The notes beneath the pieces were generated by a model, which saw only the letters and a program-made list of their open reading frames with translations, had not been told where the DNA came from and made no database searches. A stretch of 64,000 nucleotides of DNA, taken from assembly GCF_029919115.1 (NCBI RefSeq), contig NZ_CP123990.1, positions 4,552,501 through 4,616,500 on the forward strand. The letters are read 5' to 3'. Numbering within the stretch: position 1 is the stretch's first letter; each line of letters starts with the position of its first letter. This document shows positions 36,549 to 45,863 of the stretch, one piece after another. The DNA comes from Variovorax paradoxus (GTDB taxonomy: Bacteria > Pseudomonadota > Gammaproteobacteria > Burkholderiales > Burkholderiaceae_C). Both the position numbers and the translations under genes were made by a program.

Positions 36549-39500
36549 ATGGACGACCAACATCAAAAGCCACGCCTCGCACTTGACGCGCATGTGCTGG
36601 CCGAAGACGTAAAGACGGGTGTCTACAGGGTCTGCGACGAATTATTTCGAAGGCTGTATGCATCGCGCCGCTTCGAAACATATCTTTTCGTAAGAGACGG
36701 ATATGCGCCGAGGATCCGAACATACCTGTCCGCGACGAAGATGGAAGCACGTGGTTATCAAAACCGCGCCACCCCGTCTGCGGATGCAGAGATCTTCCTT
36801 TCGCCGTTCACTGTTGCCCCCGTCGAGTGGCTGGCCGACAAGAATGTGCTCCACGCCCACATTGTCCATGATCTGATCGCCGTCTACCGACCCGAATATT
36901 TCGATGCCGAGACGGCAAAGAGCGTGGCAAGCATTTTTGCGAGCTTTGATGAGCGAACGCTTATTTTCGCGGTATCGGAGCACACGAAAAGAGATCTGCT
37001 CGAGTATCGACCCGATCTAAAGGCAGAACAGGTCACAGTGATGCCGCTTGCGGCTGGCGACCGGTTCCACCCATGTCGAGACAGCGCTGAGCGCGCGGCG
37101 GTGCGACAACGGTATGGCATTCCCCCAGGCGTGCGATATGTGCTCAGTCTCGCAACACTGGAGATCCGAAAAAATCTCGATCAGGTCGTCAATGCATTCG
37201 TCCAGTTGCTGGCGCGGGATCCATCCAGCGACATGCATCTGGTTCTGGCGGGAATGTCCGGCTGGAAGCTCGACAAACTCAACCAGGCTCTGGATGCTGC
37301 CGGCGGGTCGCGCGACCGGATCATCCTGACTGGGTTCGTCGACGATGCCGATCTATCTGCGCTCTATAGCGATGCCTTGTGTTTCGTATATCTTTCCCGC
37401 TACGAGGGGTTCGGTCTACCTCCCTTGGAAGCCATGGCCTGCGGTACGCCGGTGATATGTTCCAACGCGTCCTCCTTGCCCGAAGTCGTCGGCGATGCGG
37501 GTGTCGTGCTCGACGCTGATGACGTCGACGGAGTGGTAGAGGCAATCCGGCGAATCGCTGCCTCGGCGTCATACAGGGACATGCTGGCCTCAAAGGGACT
37601 TGAGCACGCGGCCTTGTTCAGTTGGGATCGAAGTGCTGGCATCGTTCTCGATGCGGTTGCTGCGGCGTATGCGCGGCATGCAGGGGCGTTTTTGCCGCAG
37701 GCTCCTGTGCCGGTGTCCGCTGGATCAACCAGTGAGAAAAAGGGCAGAAGGTATCTCAGAAGGGCGTTCAAGGGGTTGTGGTGGCTCGCAACCCCTTGGA
37801 GCATGCCCAAACGTATTTCATTCATGCGTGACCGAGCGCTGGCAGACGCGCGTGCCGCCGAGATGACGCTACTGGTCGAGCAGGAGCGGGCTCGCATCTC
37901 GTTGCGGCAGCGAGGCGCCAAGGTCGAGCCGCCCGAGCCACTCGATTTGTTCGACAACGATGCCGTTTCGCGCGCCGCCGGCCTTGCCTTGAGCGAGATT
38001 CTTTGGACGCCGATCAAGCCCGAAGAAGTGACGGATCGATGGTCTGCGGCACGATTCCTGATCGACTCCTGGCGTTCGCAGAAGGGCATTTGTGCGCAGT
38101 TCCCAAGGGGCTTGGAGGTAGCCGAATTGGGGTTGAGCCAGGACGCTTTGCGCCATGTGGAGGAGGCATTGAAGGCGGGCATTTCCGATCGGGCCCGCCA
38201 GGCATTTTTGGTCAACGAGACGCTAAATGCTGTGTTGCCGTACGGCTTGACGCCTGCGGGTATCAGGACTCTTTTTTCCTGGTTCATGCGAGGCGGTGCT
38301 CGCGGTGCAGGCCTGCGACTGGAAGAGGTTTGGTGGCTTTTCCTGGAGGCACAGGGCGACCCCGGGCGCGAGCTGATGCTGGCGCACTCTTTTTCGAGGA
38401 CGTGGCAGCAACGCCACCCCGCCGGGTTGACAGTGTTTGGCAGAGTCAACTTCGCGCGATGGATCGTCGAAGAATACGGCGTCGAGGGACGGTGGACCGA
38501 TCCTTCTTCGTGGCCGAAGTGGGGAACGCCGGCTTTGCAAATTCTCGCGGGCTATTGGGCAAGTCAGGAGTGGCGAGCGAAGTGGCCAAACGCTTTGAAC
38601 GAGGAGGCGAGCGCTCGAGCATTGCTGGCATGGTTGGCCACTGAGGAGTCGGGGCTTTCGAAGGATGTATGCGATTGGTGTGCGCGACTCGATCAGGGAG
38701 CGATTGCGGTGCAACTAACAACAGCCGGCGTCAACGTCATTGGGCACTTTTGCTACCCGTCGGGGCTGAGGGTGTCGGCCGAATCGTTGGTGGAGGCTGC
38801 AAAGGCCGTGGGAGTTCAGGTATCTCTTCGCGACCTGAAAACCGAGGCTAACGACGATCCTCACCACGTCGACTTCCGTGGCATGGAAGTTCACGATGTA
38901 ACCATAATCCATGCGCAGCCCGAACCGTTCTTCGGTGTGGCTTATGAGCGGTCGCAGGTCATCGAACGCAACCCTCGTACATATCGAATTGCGTACTGGT
39001 ACTGGGAATTCGATTCCATTCCCGCCTCTTGGGCCGAGCACGCGCAAGCGGTGGATGAAGTATGGGCTGCAACAGAATTTGTCGCGCGTGGGTTGCGCGA
39101 GCGCCTTGACATCCCGGTGCGCACGCTGTTCCCAGGTATTAAGCTGGCCTCGTACGAAAAGCGGGGTCGAGCATATTTCGGCTTGCCCGAAGCGCCCTAC
39201 ACCTTCCTTTTCACCTTCCACATGATGAGCGTGATGGAGCGGAAAAACCCCCTGGGGTTAATACGCGCCTTCAGGGACGCTTTCGGCAACAGCGATTCGG
39301 TACGGCTGGTTTTGAAGACTTCTTTTGGGCACAAGCATCCCAAGCAATTTCAGCAGTTGCGCAAAGCCGCCAAGGGCGCCAATATCACCTTGATCGACCA
39401 AGTCTATAGCCCTGACGAGGTTTTGTCCCTGATGGACGCTTGCGATGCGTACGTCTCATTGCATCGGAGCGAGGGTTTGGGCTTGACGATGGCCGAGGCC

Positions 39501-39827
39501 ATGCTGATGGGTAAGCCAGTCATTGCAACCCGCTTCTCTGGAAATGTCGACTTCATGGATGACGACAACAGCCTTCTCGTTCCATACGAGTTAGTCAAGG
39601 TGGGCAAGCCCATCCCTCCCTACGATGCTGACCTCGAATGGGCCGAGCCCTCAATTGAACATGCGGCAATGCTCATGCGGCGTGTCTTCGAGGACCAGGA
39701 TTGGGCTCGCGAGGTAGGAGCCCGCGCCAAGGCAAGCGCGGAGGCGCACCTCTCGCTCGAGACGGCAGGTCGGCGGATGGCTGCGCGCATCGAAGAGATC
39801 CGGGCCCTGCGAAAGGCGGGCGACTGA
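36549..39827 (+). CDS. Two-domain GT4 glycosyltransferase (fused)
   Basis: 1092 residues with two GT-B units. Unit 1 (about 1-390) has LALDAHVLAEDVKTGVYRV, VLSLATLEIRKNLDQVVNAF and the donor motif YEGFGLPPLEAMACGTPVI near residue 284. A largely helical region (about 430-715) has no recognised domain. Unit 2 (about 720-1090) starts VNVIGHFCYPSGLRVSAESL and has TFLFTFHMMSVMERKNPLGLI and SEGLGLTMAEAMLMGKPVIA near residue 972. Both active sites look intact (E-x7-E in each), so the protein may add two successive residues or act as a repeat-unit polymerase, as seen with fused transferases of ABC-dependent O-antigen systems. Its tail meets wzt. Confidence 0.85.
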   Translation: MDDQHQKPRLALDAHVLAEDVKTGVYRVCDELFRRLYASRRFETYLFVRDGYAPRIRTYLSATKMEARGYQNRATPSADAEIFLSPFTVAPVEWLADKNVLHAHIVHDLIAVYRPEYFDAETAKSVASIFASFDERTLIFAVSEHTKRDLLEYRPDLKAEQVTVMPLAAGDRFHPCRDSAERAAVRQRYGIPPGVRYVLSLATLEIRKNLDQVVNAFVQLLARDPSSDMHLVLAGMSGWKLDKLNQALDAAGGSRDRIILTGFVDDADLSALYSDALCFVYLSRYEGFGLPPLEAMACGTPVICSNASSLPEVVGDAGVVLDADDVDGVVEAIRRIAASASYRDMLASKGLEHAALFSWDRSAGIVLDAVAAAYARHAGAFLPQAPVPVSAGSTSEKKGRRYLRRAFKGLWWLATPWSMPKRISFMRDRALADARAAEMTLLVEQERARISLRQRGAKVEPPEPLDLFDNDAVSRAAGLALSEILWTPIKPEEVTDRWSAARFLIDSWRSQKGICAQFPRGLEVAELGLSQDALRHVEEALKAGISDRARQAFLVNETLNAVLPYGLTPAGIRTLFSWFMRGGARGAGLRLEEVWWLFLEAQGDPGRELMLAHSFSRTWQQRHPAGLTVFGRVNFARWIVEEYGVEGRWTDPSSWPKWGTPALQILAGYWASQEWRAKWPNALNEEASARALLAWLATEESGLSKDVCDWCARLDQGAIAVQLTTAGVNVIGHFCYPSGLRVSAESLVEAAKAVGVQVSLRDLKTEANDDPHHVDFRGMEVHDVTIIHAQPEPFFGVAYERSQVIERNPRTYRIAYWYWEFDSIPASWAEHAQAVDEVWAATEFVARGLRERLDIPVRTLFPGIKLASYEKRGRAYFGLPEAPYTFLFTFHMMSVMERKNPLGLIRAFRDAFGNSDSVRLVLKTSFGHKHPKQFQQLRKAAKGANITLIDQVYSPDEVLSLMDACDAYVSLHRSEGLGLTMAEAMLMGKPVIATRFSGNVDFMDDDNSLLVPYELVKVGKPIPPYDADLEWAEPSIEHAAMLMRRVFEDQDWAREVGARAKASAEAHLSLETAGRRMAARIEEIRALRKAGD

Positions 39828-39847
39828 AGAATGTGAATCCGCCCGAC

Positions 39848-40549
39848 CTATTGTTCGACCACGCGCCCGTGCTCAAGGTGGATCACACGATTGCATTCTT
39901 TTGCGATCAGGTCTGGTGAGTGGGACGCGAGCACCAAAATGCCCGATTTCGACACTACATCGCGCATCCGTTGCTCGGCCTTCTCCGTGAACTCTGCATC
40001 GCCTACAGACAGCCACTCATCCATGAGCAAGATGTCTGCCTGCACGCTTGTTGAGATCGAGAACGCCAGCCGCATCATCATGCCCGTCGAATAGGTACGC
40101 ACCGGCATGTTGACGTATTCGCCCAGTCCGCTGAATTCGCAGATCTCAGGCGTGAGTTGGTCAACTTGCTTCTTGCTCATGCCCATCACGAGTCCGCGCA
40201 GCATGATGTTTTCTATGCCCGTGGCGTCCATCTCGATGCCGAGCGAGGGGTCGATCAGGCTGGCAACCGTGCCCTGTCGGGTAAATTCTCCCGAGGACGG
40301 TTCGTACACGCCGGCAAGCGTACGCAGCAGCGTTGACTTGCCTGCGCCATTATGTCCCACCAAGCCGAGCCGGTCTCCGCTTTTGAGCTCAAGATTGATG
40401 CCGCTAAGCGCCTGAACGACGGTGACACCTGTTTCCTTGCCAAAGCGGCCGCCAGTCACGGAGGCCGCAAGAGTTTTCTTGAGGGAGTTGGCGCCGGCGC
40501 CGTAGATGGGAAAGTTAACGGCGACGTTTTTAAGTGAAATAAATGCCAT
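39848..40549 (-). CDS. wzt: Polysaccharide ABC transporter ATP-binding protein
   Basis: 233 residues. Walker A GHNGAGKST at 65-73, signature region YSTGMMMRLAFS, Walker B ILLMDEWLSVGD and the switch His in LASHSPD are in place, as in Wzt/TagH/KpsT-type ATPases. The protein ends soon after the ATPase core, so the C-terminal carbohydrate-binding domain found in chain-cap-recognising Wzt proteins is absent. It follows wzm by 3 bases. Confidence 0.93.
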   Translation of the reverse strand: MAFISLKNVAVNFPIYGAGANSLKKTLAASVTGGRFGKETGVTVVQALSGINLELKSGDRLGLVGHNGAGKSTLLRTLAGVYEPSSGEFTRQGTVASLIDPSLGIEMDATGIENIMLRGLVMGMSKKQVDQLTPEICEFSGLGEYVNMPVRTYSTGMMMRLAFSISTSVQADILLMDEWLSVGDAEFTEKAEQRMRDVVSKSGILVLASHSPDLIAKECNRVIHLEHGRVVEQ

Positions 40550-40552
40550 GGA

Positions 40553-41356
40553 TCAGAGCCAATAGACCACGCGGCGGCGGTACTTGGAGAACAGCAGAAC
40601 GGCCACGACGAGGCACAGCGCCGTCCAGAACAGGATGCCGATCCAGCTGTGAATGTGCGCGACGCCGCCCATCAGCGGCGTGCGAAGAAGGTCGAGCATT
40701 TGCGCAAAAGGATTCCACAGCACGTACTTTGCGCGCCCCGGCAGGCTCTCGGGCAGCCAGAATACCGGCGTCAAAAACATCAGCATCTGCATGACACTGG
40801 TGACGATTTGCGTGACATCACGATAACGCGTGCACACCAGGCCGAGTAGAAGCCCGAGCGCGTGTGCGTTGATGATGAGGATGACAAATGCCGGCAGCAC
40901 AAGCAGCACCGACCAGGACAGCGAAATGCCGGCCCAGATCGCCACCGGAATGTAGAGCACGATCTGATGGGCAAACTGGATCAGGTTGCGCGCCAGGCTG
41001 CGCCAGACGAACAGGCTGATTGGAAAATATCCCTGCTTGAGATAGTTGGAAGATCCTACGAACGCATTACACGCGTCCGTCACGATGCTGGAGAAAAAAG
41101 CCCAGAAGATGATGCCCAACGCAAGATGTGGAAAGAACCTCGAAAGTTCGGTGCCGAAGAGCGAACTGTACAGCGGCCCCATGCCCGCAATCATCACGCC
41201 CATGCTCAGTGTGAGCCACATGGGCCCCAGCATCGAGCGCCGGTAGCGCAGCACGATGTCGAACCAGGCGAGAGTCCACCAGATGTCGGTGCGACGGGTG
41301 CCCTGCCACCAGTCGGACCAGGCGCTGCGGTGGAGATTGGAATGAACTTGACTCAT
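40553..41356 (-). CDS. wzm: Polysaccharide ABC transporter permease
   Basis: 267 residues from the ATG overlapping the manC stop; the frame further upstream is read-through of manC. An ABC-2 permease with six helices and the typical N-terminus WWTLAWFDIVLRYRRSMLGPMWLTLSMG, then ALGIIFWAFFSSIVTDACNAFVGSSNYLKQG and the VMQMLMFLTPVFWLPE segment before PFAQMLDLLRTPLMG. It exports the lipid-linked polymer across the inner membrane with Wzt. Confidence 0.93.
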   Translation of the reverse strand: MSQVHSNLHRSAWSDWWQGTRRTDIWWTLAWFDIVLRYRRSMLGPMWLTLSMGVMIAGMGPLYSSLFGTELSRFFPHLALGIIFWAFFSSIVTDACNAFVGSSNYLKQGYFPISLFVWRSLARNLIQFAHQIVLYIPVAIWAGISLSWSVLLVLPAFVILIINAHALGLLLGLVCTRYRDVTQIVTSVMQMLMFLTPVFWLPESLPGRAKYVLWNPFAQMLDLLRTPLMGGVAHIHSWIGILFWTALCLVVAVLLFSKYRRRVVYWL

Positions 41357-42771
41357 GTACGCCCGTAAGTGTCTGCAAGGCGGACGATATCGTCTTCGCC
41401 GAGGTATCCGCCGCATTGGACTTCGATGAGCACCAGCTCTTCGTCCCCGATATTGGTGAGGCGGTGTTTTTCCTTCAAGGGAATGTAGCGGTACTGGCCG
41501 GGAAGCGTCTCGTACTCGGTTTCTCCGATTTGCACGATGCCGCGACCCTGGACCATCACCCAGTGCTCTGCGCGCTGGTGATGATATTGCAGGGACAACG
41601 CTTCGCCGGGTTTGACCGTGATTCGCTTGACCTTGTAGCCTTCTTCTTCTTTGAGCGAGGCGTACGTCCCCCATGGCCGATGCACCACCGGCGGCAGGTG
41701 CACGGTATCGTGCTTGCGGGCCTTGAGCGCGTCGACGACTTTCTTCACTTTTTGTGCGCTGTCCTTGTGAAGCACGAGGAGCGCGTCAGGCGTATCGACA
41801 ATCACGAGGTCATGAACGCCGACAGTGGCGACGACCTTCGGGCCATAGCTTTCCACCTGTACGTGCGTGCCGGTCGTGTCGAGAGCCACGACGTCGTCAG
41901 GAAATGTGTTGCCGCTGGCGTCGGCTATCAGCGCATTGGACACCGCGGGCCAAGATCCCACGTCGCTCCAGCTGAATTTTGCCGGCACCACATGGACATT
42001 CGAGGCGCGCTCCAGCACCGCGTAGTCGATGCTGATGTCCGGCTGCAAGCCAAAGGCGTGCAGATCGAAGTTGACGGAGGTGTCGGAGGTCTTGGCCGTG
42101 TCGAGTGCGTGCCTTGCCGCCCTGATCACGTCGGGTGCGTGGGTCTCGAGCGCCGCAATGATGGTGTCTGCCGTGAACGCGAACATGCCGCTGTTCCAGT
42201 AGTACCGCCCGGTGGCCAGGTACTTTTGTGCGGTCTCGAGGTCGGGTTTCTCGACGAAACGCTTGACCCCCTGGCTTTCGCGGGACACGTGCTCGACTTC
42301 GATGTAGCCAAAGCCCGTATCAGGGCTCGTCGGGCTCACCCCGAATACCACGAGCTTGCCTTCTTGCGCCAGGCGGAAGGCTTCCGTGGCGCTGGCCACG
42401 AAAGCATGCACATCGGGAACCAGGTGGTCCGCGGAAAGGACGAGCATCACCGTGTCGCCGCTGAACTGGCGCGCACATTGAAGTGCCGCCAGTGCAATGG
42501 CCGGGCCGGTGTTGCGCCCCTTGGGCTCGAGGAGAAACGTCGCGGCCGGCGGGTCGCTCATCTGGCCGAGAACGTCCTTCGTGAGGAACAGATGGTCCTT
42601 GTTGGTCACGACCATCAGGTCGCCGGTTCCGCATGCCTGTCCGCGCTCGACGGCCTGCTGAAGCAGTGTGGAATCGCCGATCTTCATGAATGGCTTGGGA
42701 AAAGCCTGGCGGGAAGCAGGCCAGAGCCTGGAGCCGGCGCCTCCCGAGAGCACCACTGAGAGTAGTCTCAT
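41353..42771 (-). CDS. manC: Mannose-1-phosphate guanylyltransferase / mannose-6-phosphate isomerase
   Basis: 472 residues, the usual length of the bifunctional type II enzyme. N-terminal nucleotidyltransferase: VVLSGGAGSRLWPASRQAFPKPFM, FVEKPDLETAQKYLA, YYWNSGMFAF. C-terminal cupin (from about 360): RPWGTYASLKEEEGYKVKRI, VKPGEALSLQYHHQRAEHWVM and PLKEKHRLTNIG with the zinc histidines. It makes GDP-mannose for Gmd. AAAGGA precedes its ATG. It heads a three-gene run with wzm and wzt. A phosphomannomutase is not in the window. Confidence 0.95.
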   Translation of the reverse strand: MRLLSVVLSGGAGSRLWPASRQAFPKPFMKIGDSTLLQQAVERGQACGTGDLMVVTNKDHLFLTKDVLGQMSDPPAATFLLEPKGRNTGPAIALAALQCARQFSGDTVMLVLSADHLVPDVHAFVASATEAFRLAQEGKLVVFGVSPTSPDTGFGYIEVEHVSRESQGVKRFVEKPDLETAQKYLATGRYYWNSGMFAFTADTIIAALETHAPDVIRAARHALDTAKTSDTSVNFDLHAFGLQPDISIDYAVLERASNVHVVPAKFSWSDVGSWPAVSNALIADASGNTFPDDVVALDTTGTHVQVESYGPKVVATVGVHDLVIVDTPDALLVLHKDSAQKVKKVVDALKARKHDTVHLPPVVHRPWGTYASLKEEEGYKVKRITVKPGEALSLQYHHQRAEHWVMVQGRGIVQIGETEYETLPGQYRYIPLKEKHRLTNIGDEELVLIEVQCGGYLGEDDIVRLADTYGRT

Positions 42772-42991
42772 TGTTTTCCTTTAGCTTTTTAACAAGGCAA
42801 TTTTACGGGCAGCCCCTCGGCGGCACTTCGCGGGGGGGGCGGCGGCCGCAGGCTCCTCCTTTGTTGGCGCCGGTTGCGAAGATAATCCCAGCCGCAAAGC
42901 CAGACGATGCGGTGTTCGGGCACCGCTCGGTCTATTTCAGGCATTTCCTCACAAGCTCCGCTTTATCCCTCTCGGCGGGTGCGCAATCTCT

Positions 42992-44854
42992 ATGAAATCT
43001 GTCTATCGATTCATCCTCGGCTTGGCCGGACTTTGGCAGGGCCCCGGAATGATGGGGCGCGTGCAGCGGGCATGGCGAATGTTCAAGAAGTCGGGTTGGC
43101 CGGGCATCCGCTGGGAACTCGGCCGGCGCATTGGCGGCTACAACGACTATTCGAAATGGGTGCGGCGCTACGACACGCTCACCCCCGAACTGCACGAAAA
43201 GATTGCGCAACGCGTAGCGGCAATGAAAAACCCGCCGCTGATCTCCGTGTTGATGCCCACCTACAACCCCAACCCGGCATGGCTGCGCGAAGCCGTCGAG
43301 TCGGTGCGTGGGCAGATCTACCCTCACTGGGAACTGTGCATTGCCGACGACGCGTCGCCATCGGCCGAGGTGCGCGAGATTCTCAAGTCATACAGCGAGA
43401 CGGACCCGCGCATCAAGGTGGTGTTCCGTCCAAAAAACGGCCATATCTCGGCCGCTTCGAACAGCGCGCTGGAACTGGCTGCGGGCCCCTGGGTGGCGCT
43501 CATGGACCATGACGATTTGCTGCCTGCGCATGCGCTGTTCTGGGTGGCCGATTGCATTGTCGAGCACCCCGGCGTGCAGCTGATCTATTCGGACGAGGAC
43601 AAGGTCGACGAAGCCGGTCATCGCTTCGGGCCTTATTTCAAATCCGACTGGAACGTCGATCTCTTTCGGTCGCAGAACATGTTCAGCCACCTCGGCGTGC
43701 TGTCCACCGGGCTCATGCGTTCGGTCGGCGGGTTTCGGGTGGGGCTCGAGGGCTCCCAGGACTGGGACCTGGTGCTGCGTTGCATGGAACGCGTGGAGCC
43801 GGGGCAGATTCAACACATTCCGCGCGTGCTCTATCACTGGCGCGTGCATGCCGAAAGCACGGCCCGCTCGATGACGGCCAAGCCCTATGCGGCCATTGCG
43901 GGCGAGCGGGCGCTCAACGAGCATTTCGTACGCACCGGCGTGCGCGCCACTGCCGAACATCTCGATTTTGGTTACCGGGTGCATTACGCCTTGCCTGATG
44001 TCTTACCGTTGGTTTCGGTGATCATCCCCACGCGCAATGCGTTGCAGCTGACTCGCCAGTGCATCGACTCCATCTTGCAGAAGACGAGTTATTCGCGCTA
44101 TGAAATCATCATCGTCGACAACGGCTCCGACGATCCCGCCGCGCTGGCCTGGTTCAAGAGTGTTGCCGCGGACAACCCCAACATTCGCGTGCTGCGCGAC
44201 GACCGGGACTTCAACTATTCGGCGCTCAACAACGGTGCGGCTGCCATCGCGCAAGGCGACGTGCTAGCGCTGGTCAACAACGACATCGAAGTCATTTCGC
44301 CCGATTGGCTGAGCGAAATGGTGAGCCTTGCGCTGCAGCCCGGCGTCGGTGCTGTGGGCGCGCGGCTCTGGTATCCCGGCAAGACCCTCCAGCACGGCGG
44401 CGTGATCCTGGGCGTGGGAGGCATCGCTGCGCATTCGCATCGCGGCATGCCGGCAGGAAGAGAGGGTTATGCAGGGCGCGCGGCGCTTATCCAGTCGCTC
44501 TCGGCCGTCACCGCCGCTTGCCTGGTGATCCAGAAAAGCCACTACCTGAAGGTTGGCGGCCTTGACGAGGTGCATCTCAAGGAGTCGTTCAACGACATCG
44601 ATTTTTGCCTGCGGCTGCGCGAGGCGGGACTGCGCAACGTCTGGACGCCCTATGCGGAGCTGTTTCACCACGAGTCCGCGACCCGGTCCAAGAATGTGTC
44701 GCAGAAGAGAAAAGAGCAGTTCGAGGAAGAGGCTGCCTACATGCAGCAACGATGGGGCGAGCTGTTGAAGAATGACCCCGCCTACAGCCCGAACCTGATG
44801 CTCGCGCGCGAAGACTTCAGCTACGCCTGGCCGCCGCGCCTGGCGCCGGTCTGA
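42992..44854 (+). CDS. GT2 glycosyltransferase with two catalytic domains
   Basis: 620 residues. Domain 1 (about 80-280): LISVLMPTYNPNPAWLREAV, CIADDASPSAEVREIL, ALMDHDDLLPAHALF, IYSDEDKVDEAGHR. Domain 2 (about 345-570): LVSVIIPTRNALQLTRQCID, IIIVDNGSDDPAAL, LALVNNDIEVISPDWLSEM, HGGVILGVGGIAAH and SFNDIDFCLRLREAGL. Both contain the DxD-type metal site, as in rhamnan and WbbL/WsaF-type transferases. It may extend the main chain with two linkages. The next gene starts 2 bases after its stop. Confidence 0.86.
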   Translation: MKSVYRFILGLAGLWQGPGMMGRVQRAWRMFKKSGWPGIRWELGRRIGGYNDYSKWVRRYDTLTPELHEKIAQRVAAMKNPPLISVLMPTYNPNPAWLREAVESVRGQIYPHWELCIADDASPSAEVREILKSYSETDPRIKVVFRPKNGHISAASNSALELAAGPWVALMDHDDLLPAHALFWVADCIVEHPGVQLIYSDEDKVDEAGHRFGPYFKSDWNVDLFRSQNMFSHLGVLSTGLMRSVGGFRVGLEGSQDWDLVLRCMERVEPGQIQHIPRVLYHWRVHAESTARSMTAKPYAAIAGERALNEHFVRTGVRATAEHLDFGYRVHYALPDVLPLVSVIIPTRNALQLTRQCIDSILQKTSYSRYEIIIVDNGSDDPAALAWFKSVAADNPNIRVLRDDRDFNYSALNNGAAAIAQGDVLALVNNDIEVISPDWLSEMVSLALQPGVGAVGARLWYPGKTLQHGGVILGVGGIAAHSHRGMPAGREGYAGRAALIQSLSAVTAACLVIQKSHYLKVGGLDEVHLKESFNDIDFCLRLREAGLRNVWTPYAELFHHESATRSKNVSQKRKEQFEEEAAYMQQRWGELLKNDPAYSPNLMLAREDFSYAWPPRLAPV

Positions 44855-44856
44855 AG

Positions 44857-45837
44857 ATGCTGGATATTTCGGTCGCGCTTTGCACGCGCAACGGCGCGCG
44901 CTATGTGGCGGCGCAAGTGCGAAGCATCTGCACGCAGGACAGGCTTCCGCGCCAGATTGTGCTTTCGGACGATGGCTCGACGGACGAGACCATCGCCACC
45001 GCGCGCAGCACCCTGGCAGATTGCGGCGTCGCCGATCGCATCGAACTGGTCGTTTTCCAGAATTCCCCGGCACTGGGTGTCACCCGCAATTTCGAACAGG
45101 CCGTGCGGGCGTGCACCCATGAGCTCATTGCGCTGTGCGACCAGGACGACGTGTGGCACGCAGGCCGGCTGGCTCGCATGGCTGCGCGCTTCGAAGCAGA
45201 GCCCGAGTTGCTGCTGCTGCACACCGATGCCCGCCTGGTCGATGCCGAACTCGCACCGCTCGGCACTTCGCTTTTTCATGCGCTCGAAGTGCGCCCGGCT
45301 GAACTGGCGGCCATTGCAAATGGCAATGCCTTCGGCGTATTGCTGCGGCGCAACCTGGTGACCGGTGCCACGACCCTGCTTCGCAAGGATTTGCTCGCAT
45401 CCGCGCTGCCGTTCCCGGAAGGCTGGGTGCACGATGAATGGCTCGGCGCCGTGGCCGCGGCCACCGGTCGCGTCGACGTGCTGGCGGAGCCGCTCATCGA
45501 CTACCGGCAGCATGCAAGCAACCAGATCGGCGCGCGCCGGCCGACCCTTTCCGAAAAGATCGGCAAGGCCTTCGTCGAGCGCGGCGACAAGCACTGGGCC
45601 CGGCTGCGCAGGGCGGAGGCGCTTCTTGACCGATTGAGCGCCCTCGGCGCGAAGGTGCAACCGAAGTACGTCAAGGCCCAGCGCGCCAAGGTGGCGCACC
45701 AGCGCTTCAGGGCCGAATTGCCGCGCTCGAGGCTTGCGCGCCTCGGTCCGGTGATGCTGGAGGCCGCGCGCGGGCGTTATGACCAATTCGGCCGCGGCTG
45801 GCACGCGGTGGCGCAGGACCTGCTCGAGCGCGGGTAG
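44857..45837 (+). CDS. GT2 glycosyltransferase (rhamnosyltransferase-like)
   Basis: 326 residues. DISVALCTRNGARYVAAQV, the metal/uracil site VLSDDGSTDETIATA, LIALCDQDDVWHAGRLARM, and the WVHDEWLGAVAAATGRVDVL block with YRQHASNQIG are those of RfbF/RgpB-like GT2 enzymes that often use dTDP-rhamnose. No membrane helix. The position right after the two-domain GT2 suggests work on the same glycan. Confidence 0.83.
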   Translation: MLDISVALCTRNGARYVAAQVRSICTQDRLPRQIVLSDDGSTDETIATARSTLADCGVADRIELVVFQNSPALGVTRNFEQAVRACTHELIALCDQDDVWHAGRLARMAARFEAEPELLLLHTDARLVDAELAPLGTSLFHALEVRPAELAAIANGNAFGVLLRRNLVTGATTLLRKDLLASALPFPEGWVHDEWLGAVAAATGRVDVLAEPLIDYRQHASNQIGARRPTLSEKIGKAFVERGDKHWARLRRAEALLDRLSALGAKVQPKYVKAQRAKVAHQRFRAELPRSRLARLGPVMLEAARGRYDQFGRGWHAVAQDLLERG

Positions 45838-45863
45838 TCGGTCGCCGGCACACTGGGCCGGGC

